Source of the DNA: Nodosilinea sp. P-1105
Lineage (GTDB): Bacteria > Cyanobacteriota > Cyanobacteriia > Phormidesmidales > Phormidesmidaceae
Length of the DNA stretch: 43,901 nucleotides
Direction of reading: 5' to 3'
Assembly: GCF_012911975.1 (NCBI RefSeq)
Contig: NZ_SMDQ01000048.1
Span: 1-43,901, forward strand
The notes under the pieces were generated by a model, which was not told the DNA's origin, ran no database searches, and saw only the letters and a list, made by a program, of their open reading frames with translations. Shown piece by piece: positions 17,827 through 28,160 of this stretch; position 1 is the stretch's first letter; the number at the start of each line of letters is the position of its first letter. The translations under genes and the position numbers were made by a program.

Positions 17827-19227
17827 CTATTGCCTCGGTAATTCTAAGGGCTGCTCAACCCGGCCCAATTGACTGGGGCGTTCAGAACGAGTAGGAATAG
17901 GCTGCTGGGCCGCGATGGTTTGCTCTAGCACCTCGGCGGCCCGCATGTACTGGGTATCAGCTTCGGTACCCAATTGGTCTGGATTGCTAAACAGTTCCCG
18001 CCGCTGGCGATCGCTCAACTCTACCGTCACATCCGGGGTGATGCCCTTAGTGCTGATGTCAGTGCCGTTGGGGGTGTAATAGTGGGCCACGGTCACCGTC
18101 AGCCCTGAACCGTCAGCTAAACCATGGAGAGACTGAACCAAGGCTTTGCCATAGGTGGTAGTGCCCACTACGGTGGCCCGATTGTTATCCCGTAAGGCAC
18201 CGGTAACAATCTCACTGGAGCTGGCAGACCGGCCATCCACCAACACCGTCAGTGGTAGCTGGGTCAAAGCGGTACGATTGGCTGAAATGGCATCGTCTTT
18301 GCCATTGCGATCGAGGGTACGCACGATTGGGCCATGCTGTAACCACATGCGGCTAATGTCAATGCTGGCCAGCAGTAGCCCTCCGGGGTTACCGCGCAAA
18401 TCCAGCACAAACCCTTCTACCCCCTGATCCACCAGGCTCAAAATCGCCCGTTCCATTTGGTCAGCGGCATGGGCATTGAACTCGATCAAGCGAATATACC
18501 CAATGGGGCGATTGCCTACTGTCTTCAGGGCATACTCCGCCGTCGGTACTTCAATCCGAGCTCGGGACAACACCACCGTACGGGAGGTGCCATCCCGTGA
18601 CACTGTCAAGGTCACTTGGGAACCTTCGCTACCTCGCAACAGCTGGGTTACCCCTTCTGCTGTATAACGCTCCGTGCTTTGGCCGTTCACCACCATAATC
18701 CGATCGCCCACGGCTAAGCCACTGCGCTCCGCTGGCGAATCTGGCGATACCTCAGTGACAAGCACCGCCCCAGTTTGCTCATCCCGCCGTAGCCGTACCC
18801 CAATGCCAGAAATTTCCCCTGAGGTTTGCTCCGTTAGGTCAGAATACTCTGAGGGCGCTAAAAAGCGGGTGTAGGGGTCATTTAATTGACGCAGCGCACC
18901 GCGTAGAGCCCCATAGGCGGCTTCCCGGGAGGTGTACTCAGCCCCGAGTAAGTCTTGGCGGACCCGTTGCCAGTCCACCTGGTTAAAGTCACCGTCCACA
19001 TATTCTTGATGAACAATTTGCCAAGCCTCGTCTAGGACGGCTTTGGGACTATCCTGAAACTCGCTGGTCGGGGCTTCGGCCCGCACAGCGGTTCCCAGGG
19101 CTAGGGTGGTGGCCACTGCCAGTGACGGCAACGCCATCGCCTTTATGGCGATCGCCCAAGCAGAGCTGGGCCAGGAAGTAGGGGTGAAGGCGGTGGTTGG
19201 AGCTTGAGGTTGAAACGTTACCGACAT
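17827..19227 (-). CDS. ctp: Carboxyl-terminal processing protease (S41 family)
   Basis: Ctp proteases cut C-terminal tails of exported proteins; in cyanobacteria one paralogue matures the D1 protein of photosystem II. The 466-residue product has an N-terminal export signal (about 22-50, ending AVRAEA), a helical domain, a PDZ domain (about 130-210; GIGVRL...VSPDSPAERSGLAVGD) and the S41 core. The catalytic Ser336 in GRSASSSEI and Lys361 in TTYGKA are 25 residues apart, matching the known Ser/Lys dyad spacing. The C terminus carries an extra Gln/Pro-rich tail. Which paralogue (CtpA, B or C) this is cannot be told without comparison. Confidence 0.93.
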   Translation of the reverse strand: MSVTFQPQAPTTAFTPTSWPSSAWAIAIKAMALPSLAVATTLALGTAVRAEAPTSEFQDSPKAVLDEAWQIVHQEYVDGDFNQVDWQRVRQDLLGAEYTSREAAYGALRGALRQLNDPYTRFLAPSEYSDLTEQTSGEISGIGVRLRRDEQTGAVLVTEVSPDSPAERSGLAVGDRIMVVNGQSTERYTAEGVTQLLRGSEGSQVTLTVSRDGTSRTVVLSRARIEVPTAEYALKTVGNRPIGYIRLIEFNAHAADQMERAILSLVDQGVEGFVLDLRGNPGGLLLASIDISRMWLQHGPIVRTLDRNGKDDAISANRTALTQLPLTVLVDGRSASSSEIVTGALRDNNRATVVGTTTYGKALVQSLHGLADGSGLTVTVAHYYTPNGTDISTKGITPDVTVELSDRQRRELFSNPDQLGTEADTQYMRAAEVLEQTIAAQQPIPTRSERPSQLGRVEQPLELPRQ

Positions 19228-19406
19228 AGGCGTTTACCGGCAATGGCGAGGGGTTAGCAAAAACAGTTGGACACATTTTGACCGATCAATCGGTCCTTTG
19301 ACGAGAAATCTATAGATTCCCTCAGGATTTTCAGTGAACTATCTAACTGGCATCATTAGCCTGACCTGAATCGGCCCAGCCAACGACAGGGTAGAGTCGT
19401 CCTGGG

Positions 19407-20099
19407 CTAGAGCTGAAAGTCTTGGTTGAAGGTGTTACGGGTCATGGGTTGTCTAATCTCCAGCCCCTCTCCCCCTAGCAGGGTTAAGGCTTGGCCATCG
19501 ACGGACAGCCAGACCGAGGCACTCGGATCAAAGGCGGTGGCTGTGTAGATCACCTGGCCCAGACGACCGATCATCGAGGCACTGCCGCCACCGGTTTCAA
19601 AGGCACTCGATAGGTTGACATGCACCCCATCCGCCTTCACTTCGGCTGACAATAGGCGAGTGTCCTCAGGAATGGTGCTAAATGCATCCTGACTGGGGTC
19701 TCCAGACTGAGCCAGCAGGGCCTCAAAGGCCGCTGCCACCTGGGCTGATGAGGAAGCATCCCTGGGGATAGCCACCGTTTGGGGCACCAACTGGAACCCA
19801 GTGCCATCATCCTTGAGCCAGTAAACTTGGGTATCCACATCAGCGGACGGCGCCTGGGCCACGGGGTCGGAATCAGGGGTGTCTGGGGTTGCAGCTGAAT
19901 CATCCGGGGTGGTTGTATCCGGTAGGGGGGTAGTGATTTCAGGCGGAATATCCAGGGTAGGAAATTCGGCCACGGGTGGTCTGGGATTCAGGGTCCGCCA
20001 GGTGAACCAAGCCACCGAGCCCCCTGAAGCCAGAACCAGGGTAATCAGGCCCACTAAAATACCCAGGGGAATTTGCCGGAGTCTAGTTTTGTAGTCCAT
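19407..20099 (-). CDS. GerMN-domain membrane-anchored protein
   Basis: The 230-residue protein has an N-terminal membrane anchor (about 12-32), a Pro/Thr/Asp-rich flexible linker (about 38-85) and a GerMN domain (about 90-210; TQVYWLKDDGTGFQLVPQ...GVHVNLSSAFETGGGSASM...VWLSVDGQ). GerMN domains occur in spore germination and envelope proteins of many bacteria; cyanobacterial members are uncharacterised but probably work in the periplasm near peptidoglycan. It stands between ctp and the DUF2993 gene, all on the minus strand, with gaps of 179 and 99 bases. Confidence 0.85.
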   Translation of the reverse strand: MDYKTRLRQIPLGILVGLITLVLASGGSVAWFTWRTLNPRPPVAEFPTLDIPPEITTPLPDTTTPDDSAATPDTPDSDPVAQAPSADVDTQVYWLKDDGTGFQLVPQTVAIPRDASSSAQVAAAFEALLAQSGDPSQDAFSTIPEDTRLLSAEVKADGVHVNLSSAFETGGGSASMIGRLGQVIYTATAFDPSASVWLSVDGQALTLLGGEGLEIRQPMTRNTFNQDFQL

Positions 20100-20198
20100 G
20101 GTGGGTCTCCCAAACGAGATGATGGCGCCGAGGGCTCGATCTGAAAGCTCTAGTTCGATCTTAGGCTAAGTTTTAGGCTAAGGGAGAACCTGAGACCT

Positions 20199-21035
20199 CT
20201 AGGGGGGGGATGGGACAGCTTGTGTAGCTGTCTGCCCCGCCAGCAGTGGCGAGGTTGGCTCTATTCTGGCAAAGATAACCAGATCTAGCTCATTGTCTCG
20301 CACTTTAAACTCCAGCACCCGGGCGATTAAGCCCAGGGCTTCTAGACGCTTGAGCGTTAACTGGTTGCTGATGCCATCCACCACAGCCGTCAGCAGTTGG
20401 GGCGGGATGTCTTCCCCATCGGCGGTGAGGACCGGGTCAACCAACTGGAACCGATGGCCATTGACAATCGCGAGTCCTAGATCGATCACAAGGGCAATAT
20501 CTTCGTTAGCCACCCGGTCTTGCAAATCGACCATGACGCGCAGGCGATCGCCCTCTAGAAACACCACAGATGGATTGGCCAAACCATAGCGGTTAAGCTC
20601 GCGATCGTCCACCGGCCCAGGCAGACTAAATCGCAGCGTTTGTAGCCAATCGTCTACCTGGTCCGACTGCAGAAACTGGTTAAAATCATCCGCCTGGAAC
20701 CGCAGCCGCAGGGCCGCCTGGGCCGGTTCGTCCAGCACCAATTCCCCCCGCTGTAGGCGACCCACGTCAATATCCACCACGTCTGTTTCTAGATCAATGG
20801 CGGCAATGCGCAGATCCGGCAATTGTCGTAAATAGATGCCCCGCCCGGCCACCCGAGCCTGATCGATCCGGCCACGCAAAATCTGGAAATTGGGGACATT
20901 GTCTACCCTGACCTGAATTTGTTCTGCCCCGGCCAGTTGATCACGAATGGCGTTGACCGCCAGGGAATCGACCACTGTCCCCACTGGGGCCACAATCGCC
21001 AACAACGTCGCCACAATTGCGGTCAAGATCTCCAT
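20199..21035 (-). CDS. DUF2993 family protein (LmeA-like, envelope)
   Basis: The 278-residue protein matches the DUF2993 family: N-terminal hydrophobic helix (about 3-20) then beta-rich domain with motifs such as VDSLAVNAIRDQLAGAEQIQVRVDNVPNFQILRGRIDQARV. Relatives in actinobacteria bind phospholipids or aid lipomannan maturation; cyanobacterial function is unknown, probably lipid binding at the inner membrane. Its ATG overlaps the proS stop codon by one base (TGATG, 21033-21037), so translation is coupled to proS. The pairing with an essential synthetase gene says more about expression than function. Confidence 0.85.
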   Translation of the reverse strand: MEILTAIVATLLAIVAPVGTVVDSLAVNAIRDQLAGAEQIQVRVDNVPNFQILRGRIDQARVAGRGIYLRQLPDLRIAAIDLETDVVDIDVGRLQRGELVLDEPAQAALRLRFQADDFNQFLQSDQVDDWLQTLRFSLPGPVDDRELNRYGLANPSVVFLEGDRLRVMVDLQDRVANEDIALVIDLGLAIVNGHRFQLVDPVLTADGEDIPPQLLTAVVDGISNQLTLKRLEALGLIARVLEFKVRDNELDLVIFARIEPTSPLLAGQTATQAVPSPP

Positions 21036-22846
21036 CAGCCAATCAACTCCTCATCGATCCAGCTTTTAATCAGGCTGACCACAGCGGTAATCGCCACCTC
21101 CTGCACGATGCCTGTGGCCCGTTCCGCTACTTCCACCTTGCCGTCGCCCAGGGCCCGCCCGGTGACAATCCGATAGGGAATGCCAATTAAATCGGCATCT
21201 TTAAACTTGACCCCAGCCCGCTCATTGCGATCGTCCAGCAGGGTTTCCACCCCAGCGGTATTCAGTTCCTGGTACAGCTTGATGGCTGCCGTGACTTGCA
21301 GATCATCCCCCATGTTAGGAATCACCACGATCGCCTGGTAGGGGGCAATGGCCACGGGCCAGATAATGCCATGTTTATCGTAGGACTGCTCCACCGCCGC
21401 CTGGGCCAGCCGGGATACCCCCACCCCGTAGCAGCCCATCATCAGCGGTAGCTCTTCCCCAGACTCGCTGGTGTAGGTGGCCCCCAGGGCCTGGGAATAT
21501 TTCGTCCCTAGCTGGAAAATATGGCCAATTTCAATACCCCGAGCTGTTTCTAGGGTTTGGTTAGGATCATGGCAGGCGCGATCGCCCGCCATTGCCTTGC
21601 GCACATCCACCACGGTTTTGGGCTGGGGAAAGTCCGTTCCCCAGTTACCCCCCACGGTGTGGTACCCCGACCGGTTAGAACCCGTGACAAAATTTTTCAG
21701 ATTAACCGCCGTTTGATCAATCAGCCGCAGAAACTTGGGCTCTAAGTCGCTTACCCCCGGTTTAATGTAGTCATCAGCCAAGTTAGGAGCAATATAGCCC
21801 AGGGGCAAGGGTCTGGCGGCCCAAGCCTGTTGGGCGTCAGCATCAGGCACCTCCAAAGACAGCAGGGTTGTCCCCCCATAGTTAGCCGCCAGATTGGTCA
21901 GAGCGTTGGTCAGCTTCACCTCGTTCACGTCCTGATCCCCCCGAATACTGACCAGCACCAGCACCCGCTTACCACTGTCAAATCCGGCTTGGTAGAGCAC
22001 GTTTTTGACAATTTGCGTGGGGGAACACTGGAGAAACTTAGCCAGCGATTCAATGGTCGGGGTGTTAGGGGTATCTAGGGTCTCAAAGGTGGTAAACGGC
22101 GATGGAGCAGCGTCCACCGGTTGAGAGACCGCCTTTTCTACATTGGCGGCATACTGACCATCAGCGGTGTACAACACCTCATCTTCCCCGGCTTCCGCCA
22201 ACACCATAAACTCGGTGGACCCCGACCCACCAATGGCCCCAGAGTCGGCATCTACTGCTCGAAACTCTAGGCCACAGCGGCGCAGGATATTGCTGTAGGC
22301 ATCGTACATATCCCGATAGGTTTGCTTCAGGCTAGGGGCATCGGCATGGAAGGAATAGCCATCTTTCATGATGAACTCCCGGCCCCGCATCAACCCAAAG
22401 CGGGGACGGATTTCATCCCGGAATTTGGTTTGAATTTGGTAGAGATGCAGCGGCAACTGCCGGTAGGAGCGGATCATATCTCGAGCTATTGCCGTAATCA
22501 CCTCTTCGTGGGTCGGCCCTAGCCCCATCTCCTGCTGGCGGCGGTCTACCAGGGAGAACATGATGCCCTCGGCCTTGGTATAGGTATCCCAGCGGCCTGA
22601 CTCTCGCCAGAGATCAGCGGGTTGCAGCTGCGGCAGGAGACATTCTTGGGCCCCGGTTGCGTTCATTTCGTCGCGGACAATGGCCGAGATTTTGGTCAGC
22701 ACCCGCCACAGCAACGGCAGATAGGCATATACCCCGCTGGCAACGCGACGCATGTACCCGGCCCGCAATAGCAGCTTGTGGCTCGGAATTTCAGCCTCTG
22801 CCGGGTCTTCCCGCAGGGTTACAAACAGCATTTGGGACAAGCGCAT
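21035..22846 (-). CDS. proS: Prolyl-tRNA synthetase (bacterial type)
   Basis: ProRS charges tRNA-Pro in the cytoplasm. The 603-residue protein is the bacterial form: N-terminal class II catalytic core ([36 protein letters not shown]; motif 2 [25 protein letters not shown]), the YbaK-like editing insertion (about 225-390), motif 3 ([10 protein letters not shown]) and the C-terminal anticodon-binding domain. GGAGA lies 10 bases before the ATG. Length agrees with the family. The DUF2993 gene follows with a one-base overlap. Confidence 0.97.
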   Translation of the reverse strand: MRLSQMLFVTLREDPAEAEIPSHKLLLRAGYMRRVASGVYAYLPLLWRVLTKISAIVRDEMNATGAQECLLPQLQPADLWRESGRWDTYTKAEGIMFSLVDRRQQEMGLGPTHEEVITAIARDMIRSYRQLPLHLYQIQTKFRDEIRPRFGLMRGREFIMKDGYSFHADAPSLKQTYRDMYDAYSNILRRCGLEFRAVDADSGAIGGSGSTEFMVLAEAGEDEVLYTADGQYAANVEKAVSQPVDAAPSPFTTFETLDTPNTPTIESLAKFLQCSPTQIVKNVLYQAGFDSGKRVLVLVSIRGDQDVNEVKLTNALTNLAANYGGTTLLSLEVPDADAQQAWAARPLPLGYIAPNLADDYIKPGVSDLEPKFLRLIDQTAVNLKNFVTGSNRSGYHTVGGNWGTDFPQPKTVVDVRKAMAGDRACHDPNQTLETARGIEIGHIFQLGTKYSQALGATYTSESGEELPLMMGCYGVGVSRLAQAAVEQSYDKHGIIWPVAIAPYQAIVVIPNMGDDLQVTAAIKLYQELNTAGVETLLDDRNERAGVKFKDADLIGIPYRIVTGRALGDGKVEVAERATGIVQEVAITAVVSLIKSWIDEELIG

Positions 22847-23207
22847 GTACGGGAAATCTCCAACGTGATTAGGGGAAAGGGGGAATGGCTCTGTGGCACT
22901 AACTCTGTGGCACTGAATTAAGGCTGGTGGGCACTACCCTAGGGCTGATGGGTCAGTGGGTGCCCTCTAAGCATAATAAAGGACAGGCTATCCCTCTGAA
23001 TCGTCTGAACCGCCTGAATGTCCGCTAAAGTGTCTAAACAGCTTGGGTGATCTTTCGGGACCACTGCGATCGCGCCCTGACATTGGTCGGCGGCATCATT
23101 GGGCTAGCCCCTGCATCGGTGGCTCAGGACTTTTGAGTCATCAGGCCGGGAAGTGCCACTGCTGGCGTTGGCCCATCCCTAATCGTCTCTTGTAAGTTCT
23201 GCAAATA
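22847..23207. other. 361-base divergent spacer proS / phoH
   Basis: The spacer separates two divergent genes and must hold their promoters. It contains a direct repeat CTCTGTGGCACT (about 22889 and 22906), a hairpin with arms GGGCAC/GTGCCC around 22930-22965 and one HIP1-like GCGATCGCG. A 29-codon open frame at 23047-23136 has no ribosome-binding site and I do not call it. No other gene is seen. Confidence 0.5.
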
Positions 23208-24533
23208 ATGAAAAAAGTTTTTGTGCTCGATACCAACGTATTGCTCCATGATCCGATGGCAATGTTCAGGTTCGAGGACAACGATGTGGTTTTACCGATC
23301 ACCATTATTGAAGAACTGGATCGGTTCAAAAAAGACACTGATGACACCGGTCGCAACGCCCGCTATGTGTCTCGCACCCTAGATGACTTACGCCAGCAAG
23401 GGTCCCTGGTTCACGGCATCCCGTTAGCCGAAGGCGGCTCCCTGAAGGTGGCCCTGTGCCACCGAGACACCCTGATGCAGTTGCCCGCCGAACTGGAAGG
23501 GGATAAGGGGGATAACGCCATTTTGGCCGTGGCCATGGAGTACCGCCATCAGTATGATCTACCGGTGGTTCTGGTTAGCAAAGATACTAACCTGCGGATC
23601 AAGGCTGACACCCTGGGGTTGGTGGCTGAAGATTACGAAACCGATAAAGTTGACATTGACGATCTCTATACCGGCACGATTGAGGTGATGACCTCGGCTG
23701 AGGCCATGAGCGAGCTATTTGGGGATGGCCATTTACACCTGGACCGGCCGTTTTACCCCAACCAGACGATCACCCTGGTGGATGAGGCTAACCCGACCCA
23801 CACCGCCCTGGCCTATGTGCAGGGGGAGCACGGCAAGCTCTTACCCCTGGGCAAACTGCCCCATAGTGGGGTGTCACGGGTCCAGCCGCGCAACCGGGAA
23901 CAGCGCTTTGCCTTTGAGCTGCTGCTACAAGATCATATTTCCCTGGTCACCCTGGTGGGCAAGGCGGGCACCGGCAAAACCTTACTAGCGATCGCGGCGG
24001 GGGTGCAAAAAGTCGCTGACGAGCGGCTCTACTCGCGGTTGTTGATTGCGCGACCGATTGTTCCCCTGGGGCGCGACATTGGCTACTTGCCGGGCGACAT
24101 CATGGAAAAACTCAACCCCTGGATGCAGCCCCTTTACGACAACTTTGACCTGATTTTTGGTACCCAGGACACTCGAGGTAAGCCTGATCACTGGCGACGT
24201 GGCCACCAGGACATGATCGATCAAGGACTACTGCAAATTGAACCGCTGACCTACATTCGGGGGCGATCGATTCCCAAGCAGTTTTTAATTGTCGATGAGG
24301 CCCAAAACCTTACCCCCCACGAGGTGAAAACCATCCTCACCCGGGCTGGGGAGGGCACCAAAATTGTGCTGACTGGCGATCCTGAGCAGATCGATAATCC
24401 CTATGTGGACGCCTCTAGCAATGGCCTGACCTACGTGGTGGAACGGTTTAAGGGGGAAGCCCTGGCGGGGCACATCACCCTGACCAAAGGGGAGCGATCG
24501 GCGCTAGCGGAGCGATCGGCGTTGCTGCTTTAG
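23208..24533 (+). CDS. PIN-PhoH family ATPase/ribonuclease
   Basis: PhoH-like (PhoH2) proteins fuse a PIN ribonuclease domain to a PhoH ATPase/helicase and act in RNA turnover; in other bacteria the gene pairs with an antitoxin. This 441-residue protein has a PIN domain (1-150) with acidic residues D8 (VLDTN), E35/E36, D102 (KGDNAI) and D126 (SKDTN). The PhoH domain (about 225-435) has Walker A GKAGTGKT (251-258) and Walker B LIVDEAQN. Catalytic residues look intact. No small antitoxin gene is seen upstream. The ATG at 23208 gives the expected start MKKVFVLDTNVLL. Confidence 0.93.
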   Translation: MKKVFVLDTNVLLHDPMAMFRFEDNDVVLPITIIEELDRFKKDTDDTGRNARYVSRTLDDLRQQGSLVHGIPLAEGGSLKVALCHRDTLMQLPAELEGDKGDNAILAVAMEYRHQYDLPVVLVSKDTNLRIKADTLGLVAEDYETDKVDIDDLYTGTIEVMTSAEAMSELFGDGHLHLDRPFYPNQTITLVDEANPTHTALAYVQGEHGKLLPLGKLPHSGVSRVQPRNREQRFAFELLLQDHISLVTLVGKAGTGKTLLAIAAGVQKVADERLYSRLLIARPIVPLGRDIGYLPGDIMEKLNPWMQPLYDNFDLIFGTQDTRGKPDHWRRGHQDMIDQGLLQIEPLTYIRGRSIPKQFLIVDEAQNLTPHEVKTILTRAGEGTKIVLTGDPEQIDNPYVDASSNGLTYVVERFKGEALAGHITLTKGERSALAERSALLL

Positions 24534-24725
24534 GCAATTTGCTGCTTTGGATGACACAAAACGTTACAAAATTTGGTGGCTTGTCATAACCGGTCTGTGT
24601 CTGTAGGGTTGAATACCTGGATCCCTTAACCTTTCTTGAATAGAAATTAACCTTTATGGGAACCTGCCCAGGGCCAGGAATGAACCTGCTAGGATCGCCA
24701 CCAATAGACTAGAACGGGAGATACT

Positions 24726-25235
24726 ATGACTCGCTTTCTTGTGGCAACCGTCGATGGAGCCAGGGCTAGTTTCTTAACCTTAGAGCCGCTGATTGCTCCA
24801 GAGTTTGAGTCAGGCCCGGATTTGATTGAGCGCTGCACCCTAGCGAATCCAGCCCTGGAAATGGCCGGTCAAGAGTTGTGGGCTAACTCCAAAACCGGGC
24901 GCAACCGCAGCAGTGGCAGCAAGGGACACAACTACGACGACCACCGCAACAACCACCTGGTGGAGTTCGAACGGCGCTTTGCCCAGGCGATCGTCAGCCG
25001 CATGGATGAACTGATTGCGGAATATAGCTTGAATACTGTCATTCTGGTGGCTGAGCCCCAAATTCTTGGTATTTTGAGAGAAACCTTACACAGCAGCAAT
25101 GGCCGCTCAGTCCAGATTCACGACATGGCCAAGGATTTATGCTGGATGAAGCCCCGGCAACTGCACGACTACCTGGCGCAAAAAGACCTGCTGCCCGCTC
25201 ACCAGGTGGCGATGACCGGTAGCCGCGCCCGGTAA
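24726..25235 (+). CDS. Host-attachment family protein (baeRF-related)
   Basis: The 169-residue protein resembles the family named for attachment to host cells (PF10116/baeRF group), distant relatives of the peptide-release-factor fold. Recognisable parts are the N-terminal strand TRFLVATVDGARASFLTLE, the basic linker SGSKGHNYDDHRNNH (His/Asp-rich) and the C-terminal VILVAEPQILGILRE...IHDMAKDLCWMKPRQLHDYL. The role in a cyanobacterium is unknown; the family name should not be read as function. GGGAG lies 6 bases before the ATG. It is convergent with hemC (26 bases between stops). Confidence 0.78.
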   Translation: MTRFLVATVDGARASFLTLEPLIAPEFESGPDLIERCTLANPALEMAGQELWANSKTGRNRSSGSKGHNYDDHRNNHLVEFERRFAQAIVSRMDELIAEYSLNTVILVAEPQILGILRETLHSSNGRSVQIHDMAKDLCWMKPRQLHDYLAQKDLLPAHQVAMTGSRAR

Positions 25236-25261
25236 GCGAGGCGATGGCGATCGACGTTGCG

Positions 25262-26236
25262 CTAACGACTCTCAGCGGTAATCTCATCTAAAATCACCTG
25301 GGCACCTTCGGCTCGCAGTTGCTTTGCGAGTTGGGTGCCCAGGTCATCGGCCGTTTGGGCGGGCCCCTGGACCGTGTTCTGAATCACCCGTTGGCCATCT
25401 AAGCTGGCCACCAACCCGGTCAGGGTCAGGGTGTCGTCCTCCAGGACGGTATTTACCCCAATCGGCACCTGGCAGCCCCCTTCCAGCTCGCGCAAAAAGG
25501 CCCGTTCCGCCAGACAGCGGGCGGTGGTCGGTGCGTCCGATAGCACACTCAACAGAGCCAGGATTTCTTCATCCCCGGCTCGACATTCAATCCCCAAGGC
25601 TCCCTGCCCCACCGCATGGAGGGAGATGTCAGCGGGCAAGATTTCATGGATGCGATCGCCCATATCCATCCGCTGTAAGCCAGCTACCGCCAAAATAATG
25701 CCATCGTAGCCCCCCTCGTCTAGCTTGCGCAGGCGGGTATTCAGGTTGCCGCGAATATCTTTGAAGGTCAGGTGGGGGTAGTGGTGCCGCAGTTGGGCCA
25801 GCCGCCGCAGGGAGGAGGTGCCAATCACCGCCCCTTCTGGTAAGGTGGCCAGGGTTTTATCCTTATTTTTCTCGTGCATCACCAGGGCATCGGCGGGGTC
25901 TTCCCGCTTAGTGACACAGCCCAGCATCAGCCCCTGGGGCAGGCGGGTGGGCAAGTCTTTGAGGGAATGGACCGCAAAGTCACTGTCTCCCCGCAGCATC
26001 GAGTCTTCCAGTTCCTGGGTGAACAGCCCTTTGTCGCCAATTTTCGACAGGGAAACATCCAGGACCTTATCTCCCTGGGTGTCCATGGTGACCACCTCAA
26101 AGGCCAATTCAGGGAAGTGCCGCTGTAACTCATCCCGCACCCAGTGGGTTTGAATCAGCGCCAGCTGGCTCTTGCGAGACACGATCCGAATGGTGCGCTT
26201 GGGGGTAGAAACGGTAGAGGATGCGGTGGATTGCAT
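25262..26236 (-). CDS. hemC: Porphobilinogen deaminase (hydroxymethylbilane synthase)
   Basis: HemC joins four porphobilinogen units into hydroxymethylbilane for haem, chlorophyll and bilins. The 324-residue protein shows the family landmarks [14 protein letters not shown], the conserved [45 protein letters not shown] and the dipyrromethane cofactor cysteine C255 in [11 protein letters not shown]. The enzyme is complete and cytoplasmic. The N-terminal 13 residues before RTIRIVS are a short Ser/Thr extension. It is convergent with the host-attachment gene and divergent from the TPR gene. Confidence 0.97.
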   Translation of the reverse strand: MQSTASSTVSTPKRTIRIVSRKSQLALIQTHWVRDELQRHFPELAFEVVTMDTQGDKVLDVSLSKIGDKGLFTQELEDSMLRGDSDFAVHSLKDLPTRLPQGLMLGCVTKREDPADALVMHEKNKDKTLATLPEGAVIGTSSLRRLAQLRHHYPHLTFKDIRGNLNTRLRKLDEGGYDGIILAVAGLQRMDMGDRIHEILPADISLHAVGQGALGIECRAGDEEILALLSVLSDAPTTARCLAERAFLRELEGGCQVPIGVNTVLEDDTLTLTGLVASLDGQRVIQNTVQGPAQTADDLGTQLAKQLRAEGAQVILDEITAESR

Positions 26237-26571
26237 AGTCCGTGAAAAAAGGGTTGCTAACGGGTATCAGAATACAGATGAAGGGTTGAGCCGAGACGCT
26301 GAACTGGCCGCTGAAACGATTCAGATACCTGGACTCGATATCTGGACTGCGCCGCTTCTGGGGCTAAACCGGCTCACCGTCACCGAATCTTAAGGTTACA
26401 GTAATCTGGTTCTCTGGTTAGGACAGCCGGGCTAGATGTTAAGGGGTTGTCACACTTACGGCTATGATCCGGTGCAGAGGCGTCTACACTCTGAGACTGG
26501 GCTCTGGGACTTGATCTGGAATCTATGTTTGTACCAACCACCAACGGCAGCGAATAGGGGTTACTGGTTTG
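26237..26571. promoter_or_regulatory. 335-base divergent spacer hemC / TPR gene
   Basis: Bases between the divergent hemC and TPR genes. A possible -10 box TATGAT lies at 26463-26468 on the plus strand, without a good -35 at standard spacing, so it is only a weak promoter candidate for the TPR gene. I see no gene, hairpin terminator or riboswitch here. Confidence 0.3.
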
Positions 26572-27843
26572 ATGTGTGTGCGGCTTTTCGATCACAAGTG
26601 GCCCCTACCGCCCTGGCGGGGATGGGTGTTGGCCATTGGTCTGGGCTTCGTCATCCTGGGGCCGCTGCCGCATTCTCCGCTGCGGCCTACTTTGGTTCAA
26701 GCCCAAGCGCTGCGGCCCGAGTTGCGCGATCCCTTTTTGGCTGACCCCCTGGAGGACGATCCCCGGGACCCGCTGTTGCCGATGCCATTGGTGGATCGCC
26801 CCCTCAGCCCGCTGGAGCTGTTAGCCTTGGAGGCTGATCTGGACGAACGGTTACAGGCGGCGGAGGCGCTACTGGCGGCTGGCCAGGATGACGAGGCGAT
26901 CGCCCTGTGGTTGCAGGACGTGCGACTGCGGCGGTTACTGGGGGTGGATGCGGAGTTGGCTGCGATGCAGCGGTTGGCCCCTCGCCTGCGCGATCGCAAT
27001 GCCACCGAATCCCTACAGCTCCTCTCCCTACGGTTAGAGGTGGTGCAGGCCGCGTTGGCGGCAGCCGACAGCCTCACCCCAGAGCGTCAATTGCTTTTAG
27101 CAGACACCTACCGCCAGTTGGGCAACTCCCCGGCGGCGATCGCCCTGCACCAGGATCTGGCAGAACAGGCCCAGGCCGCCGGTAACCTGAGGCAGTATCA
27201 AACCCAGCTGGAAACCGTGGCCGACCTGGAAGCCCGCCAGTTTGCCTTTGCCGCCGCCGCCACCGCCTACGGTGACCTGGCCGACTTGGCCCAAACCGCC
27301 GAAAACCAGAGGGACGAAACCCGTTACCTGAAGGCTCGTATCCATAACCTGGAGCAGGGACAACGCCTGGAACCAGCCCTGGAGGCACAGCAGCGCTTAC
27401 TGGCCCTCTACACCGCAGATGAGTCCCAGTGGCCGTTGATTCCGCCGTTGCAGCACCAAATGGCCCAGAACTACCGGGCTCTGGGCAACCTCGATACCGC
27501 TTCTCGCTCTTACCAGGCGGCCTATATTAATGCCATCGACCAGGACCAGTTCAATGTGGCCGCCGAGGCGATCCGGGAGCTGGCCGACCTGTACAAAACC
27601 CTGGAGCGCTGGGCTGACGTGCGCTACCTTTACGAGCAGCTGATTTTGGTGGAACAACAGGCCTTCAGCGCCTATGGACTGATGGATGCCTTTGACCAGT
27701 TAGGGCAGCTGTACGAACTCATCGATGATCCCGAGGCAGCCCTGGAGGCCTATCGAGAGGGGTTGATTTTGGCCCGACATCTGAACCATCGTCAGGACTA
27801 CTTTGAAATGCAGATTGATCGACTTACCGAGGAGACAACCTAA
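26572..27843 (+). CDS. Exported tetratricopeptide-repeat protein
   Basis: The 423-residue protein has a signal peptide (hydrophobic WRGWVLAIGLGFVILGPLP, then VQAQA) and a Pro/Asp-rich N-terminal segment. A long helical region from about residue 75 onward is made of degenerate TPRs (for example RQLLLADTYRQLGNSPAAIALHQDL, MAQNYRALGNLDTASRSYQAAYI, LADLYKTLERWADVRYLYEQLI, YELIDDPEAALEAYREGLIL). It probably scaffolds proteins in the periplasm or lumen. A TTG at 26569 could add one residue; I use the adjacent ATG. The TIGR03792 gene starts 2 bases after its stop, so they form an operon. Confidence 0.85.
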   Translation: MCVRLFDHKWPLPPWRGWVLAIGLGFVILGPLPHSPLRPTLVQAQALRPELRDPFLADPLEDDPRDPLLPMPLVDRPLSPLELLALEADLDERLQAAEALLAAGQDDEAIALWLQDVRLRRLLGVDAELAAMQRLAPRLRDRNATESLQLLSLRLEVVQAALAAADSLTPERQLLLADTYRQLGNSPAAIALHQDLAEQAQAAGNLRQYQTQLETVADLEARQFAFAAAATAYGDLADLAQTAENQRDETRYLKARIHNLEQGQRLEPALEAQQRLLALYTADESQWPLIPPLQHQMAQNYRALGNLDTASRSYQAAYINAIDQDQFNVAAEAIRELADLYKTLERWADVRYLYEQLILVEQQAFSAYGLMDAFDQLGQLYELIDDPEAALEAYREGLILARHLNHRQDYFEMQIDRLTEETT

Positions 27844-27845
27844 CT

Positions 27846-28160
27846 ATGGTGGTGGAATGGTTAACCTTCGCTGTAGATCCTGACCATCGGGAAACCTTTA
27901 TTCAGGTAGATAATGACATCTGGACGGCCTCCCTCAGCCAATACCCGGGGTTCATTTCTAAAGAAGTGTGGATTTCCCCCGATCTGCTGGACCAGGTGGT
28001 GTTAATCATGCGCTGGCAAACCCGGGACCAGTGGAAAGCCATTCCCCCTGCCGAACTGGACGCCATCACCCAACGGTTTGACGCCGCCCTGCCAGGGATC
28101 AGTTACCGGATGATTGATGCCCGGGAATACCAGGTGCGGCGGTACCCTGAAATGTACTGA
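27846..28160 (+). CDS. TIGR03792-family cyanobacterial protein (ABM-like fold)
   Basis: The 104-residue protein matches the cyanobacterial TIGR03792 family: MVVEWLTFAVDPDHRETFIQVDNDIWT at the start, PGFISKEVW, and LIMRWQTRDQWKAIP. The pattern resembles the dimeric alpha/beta barrel monooxygenase-like fold, but no function is known. It has no export signal. It follows the TPR gene with 2 bases between stop and start, so it is translationally linked to it. Confidence 0.88.
   Translation: MVVEWLTFAVDPDHRETFIQVDNDIWTASLSQYPGFISKEVWISPDLLDQVVLIMRWQTRDQWKAIPPAELDAITQRFDAALPGISYRMIDAREYQVRRYPEMY

Noticed and set aside
23047-23136. 29-codon frame resembling a signal peptide in the proS-phoH spacer
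   Set aside because: GTG start without ribosome-binding site, no mature region, and no recognised family; likely chance.
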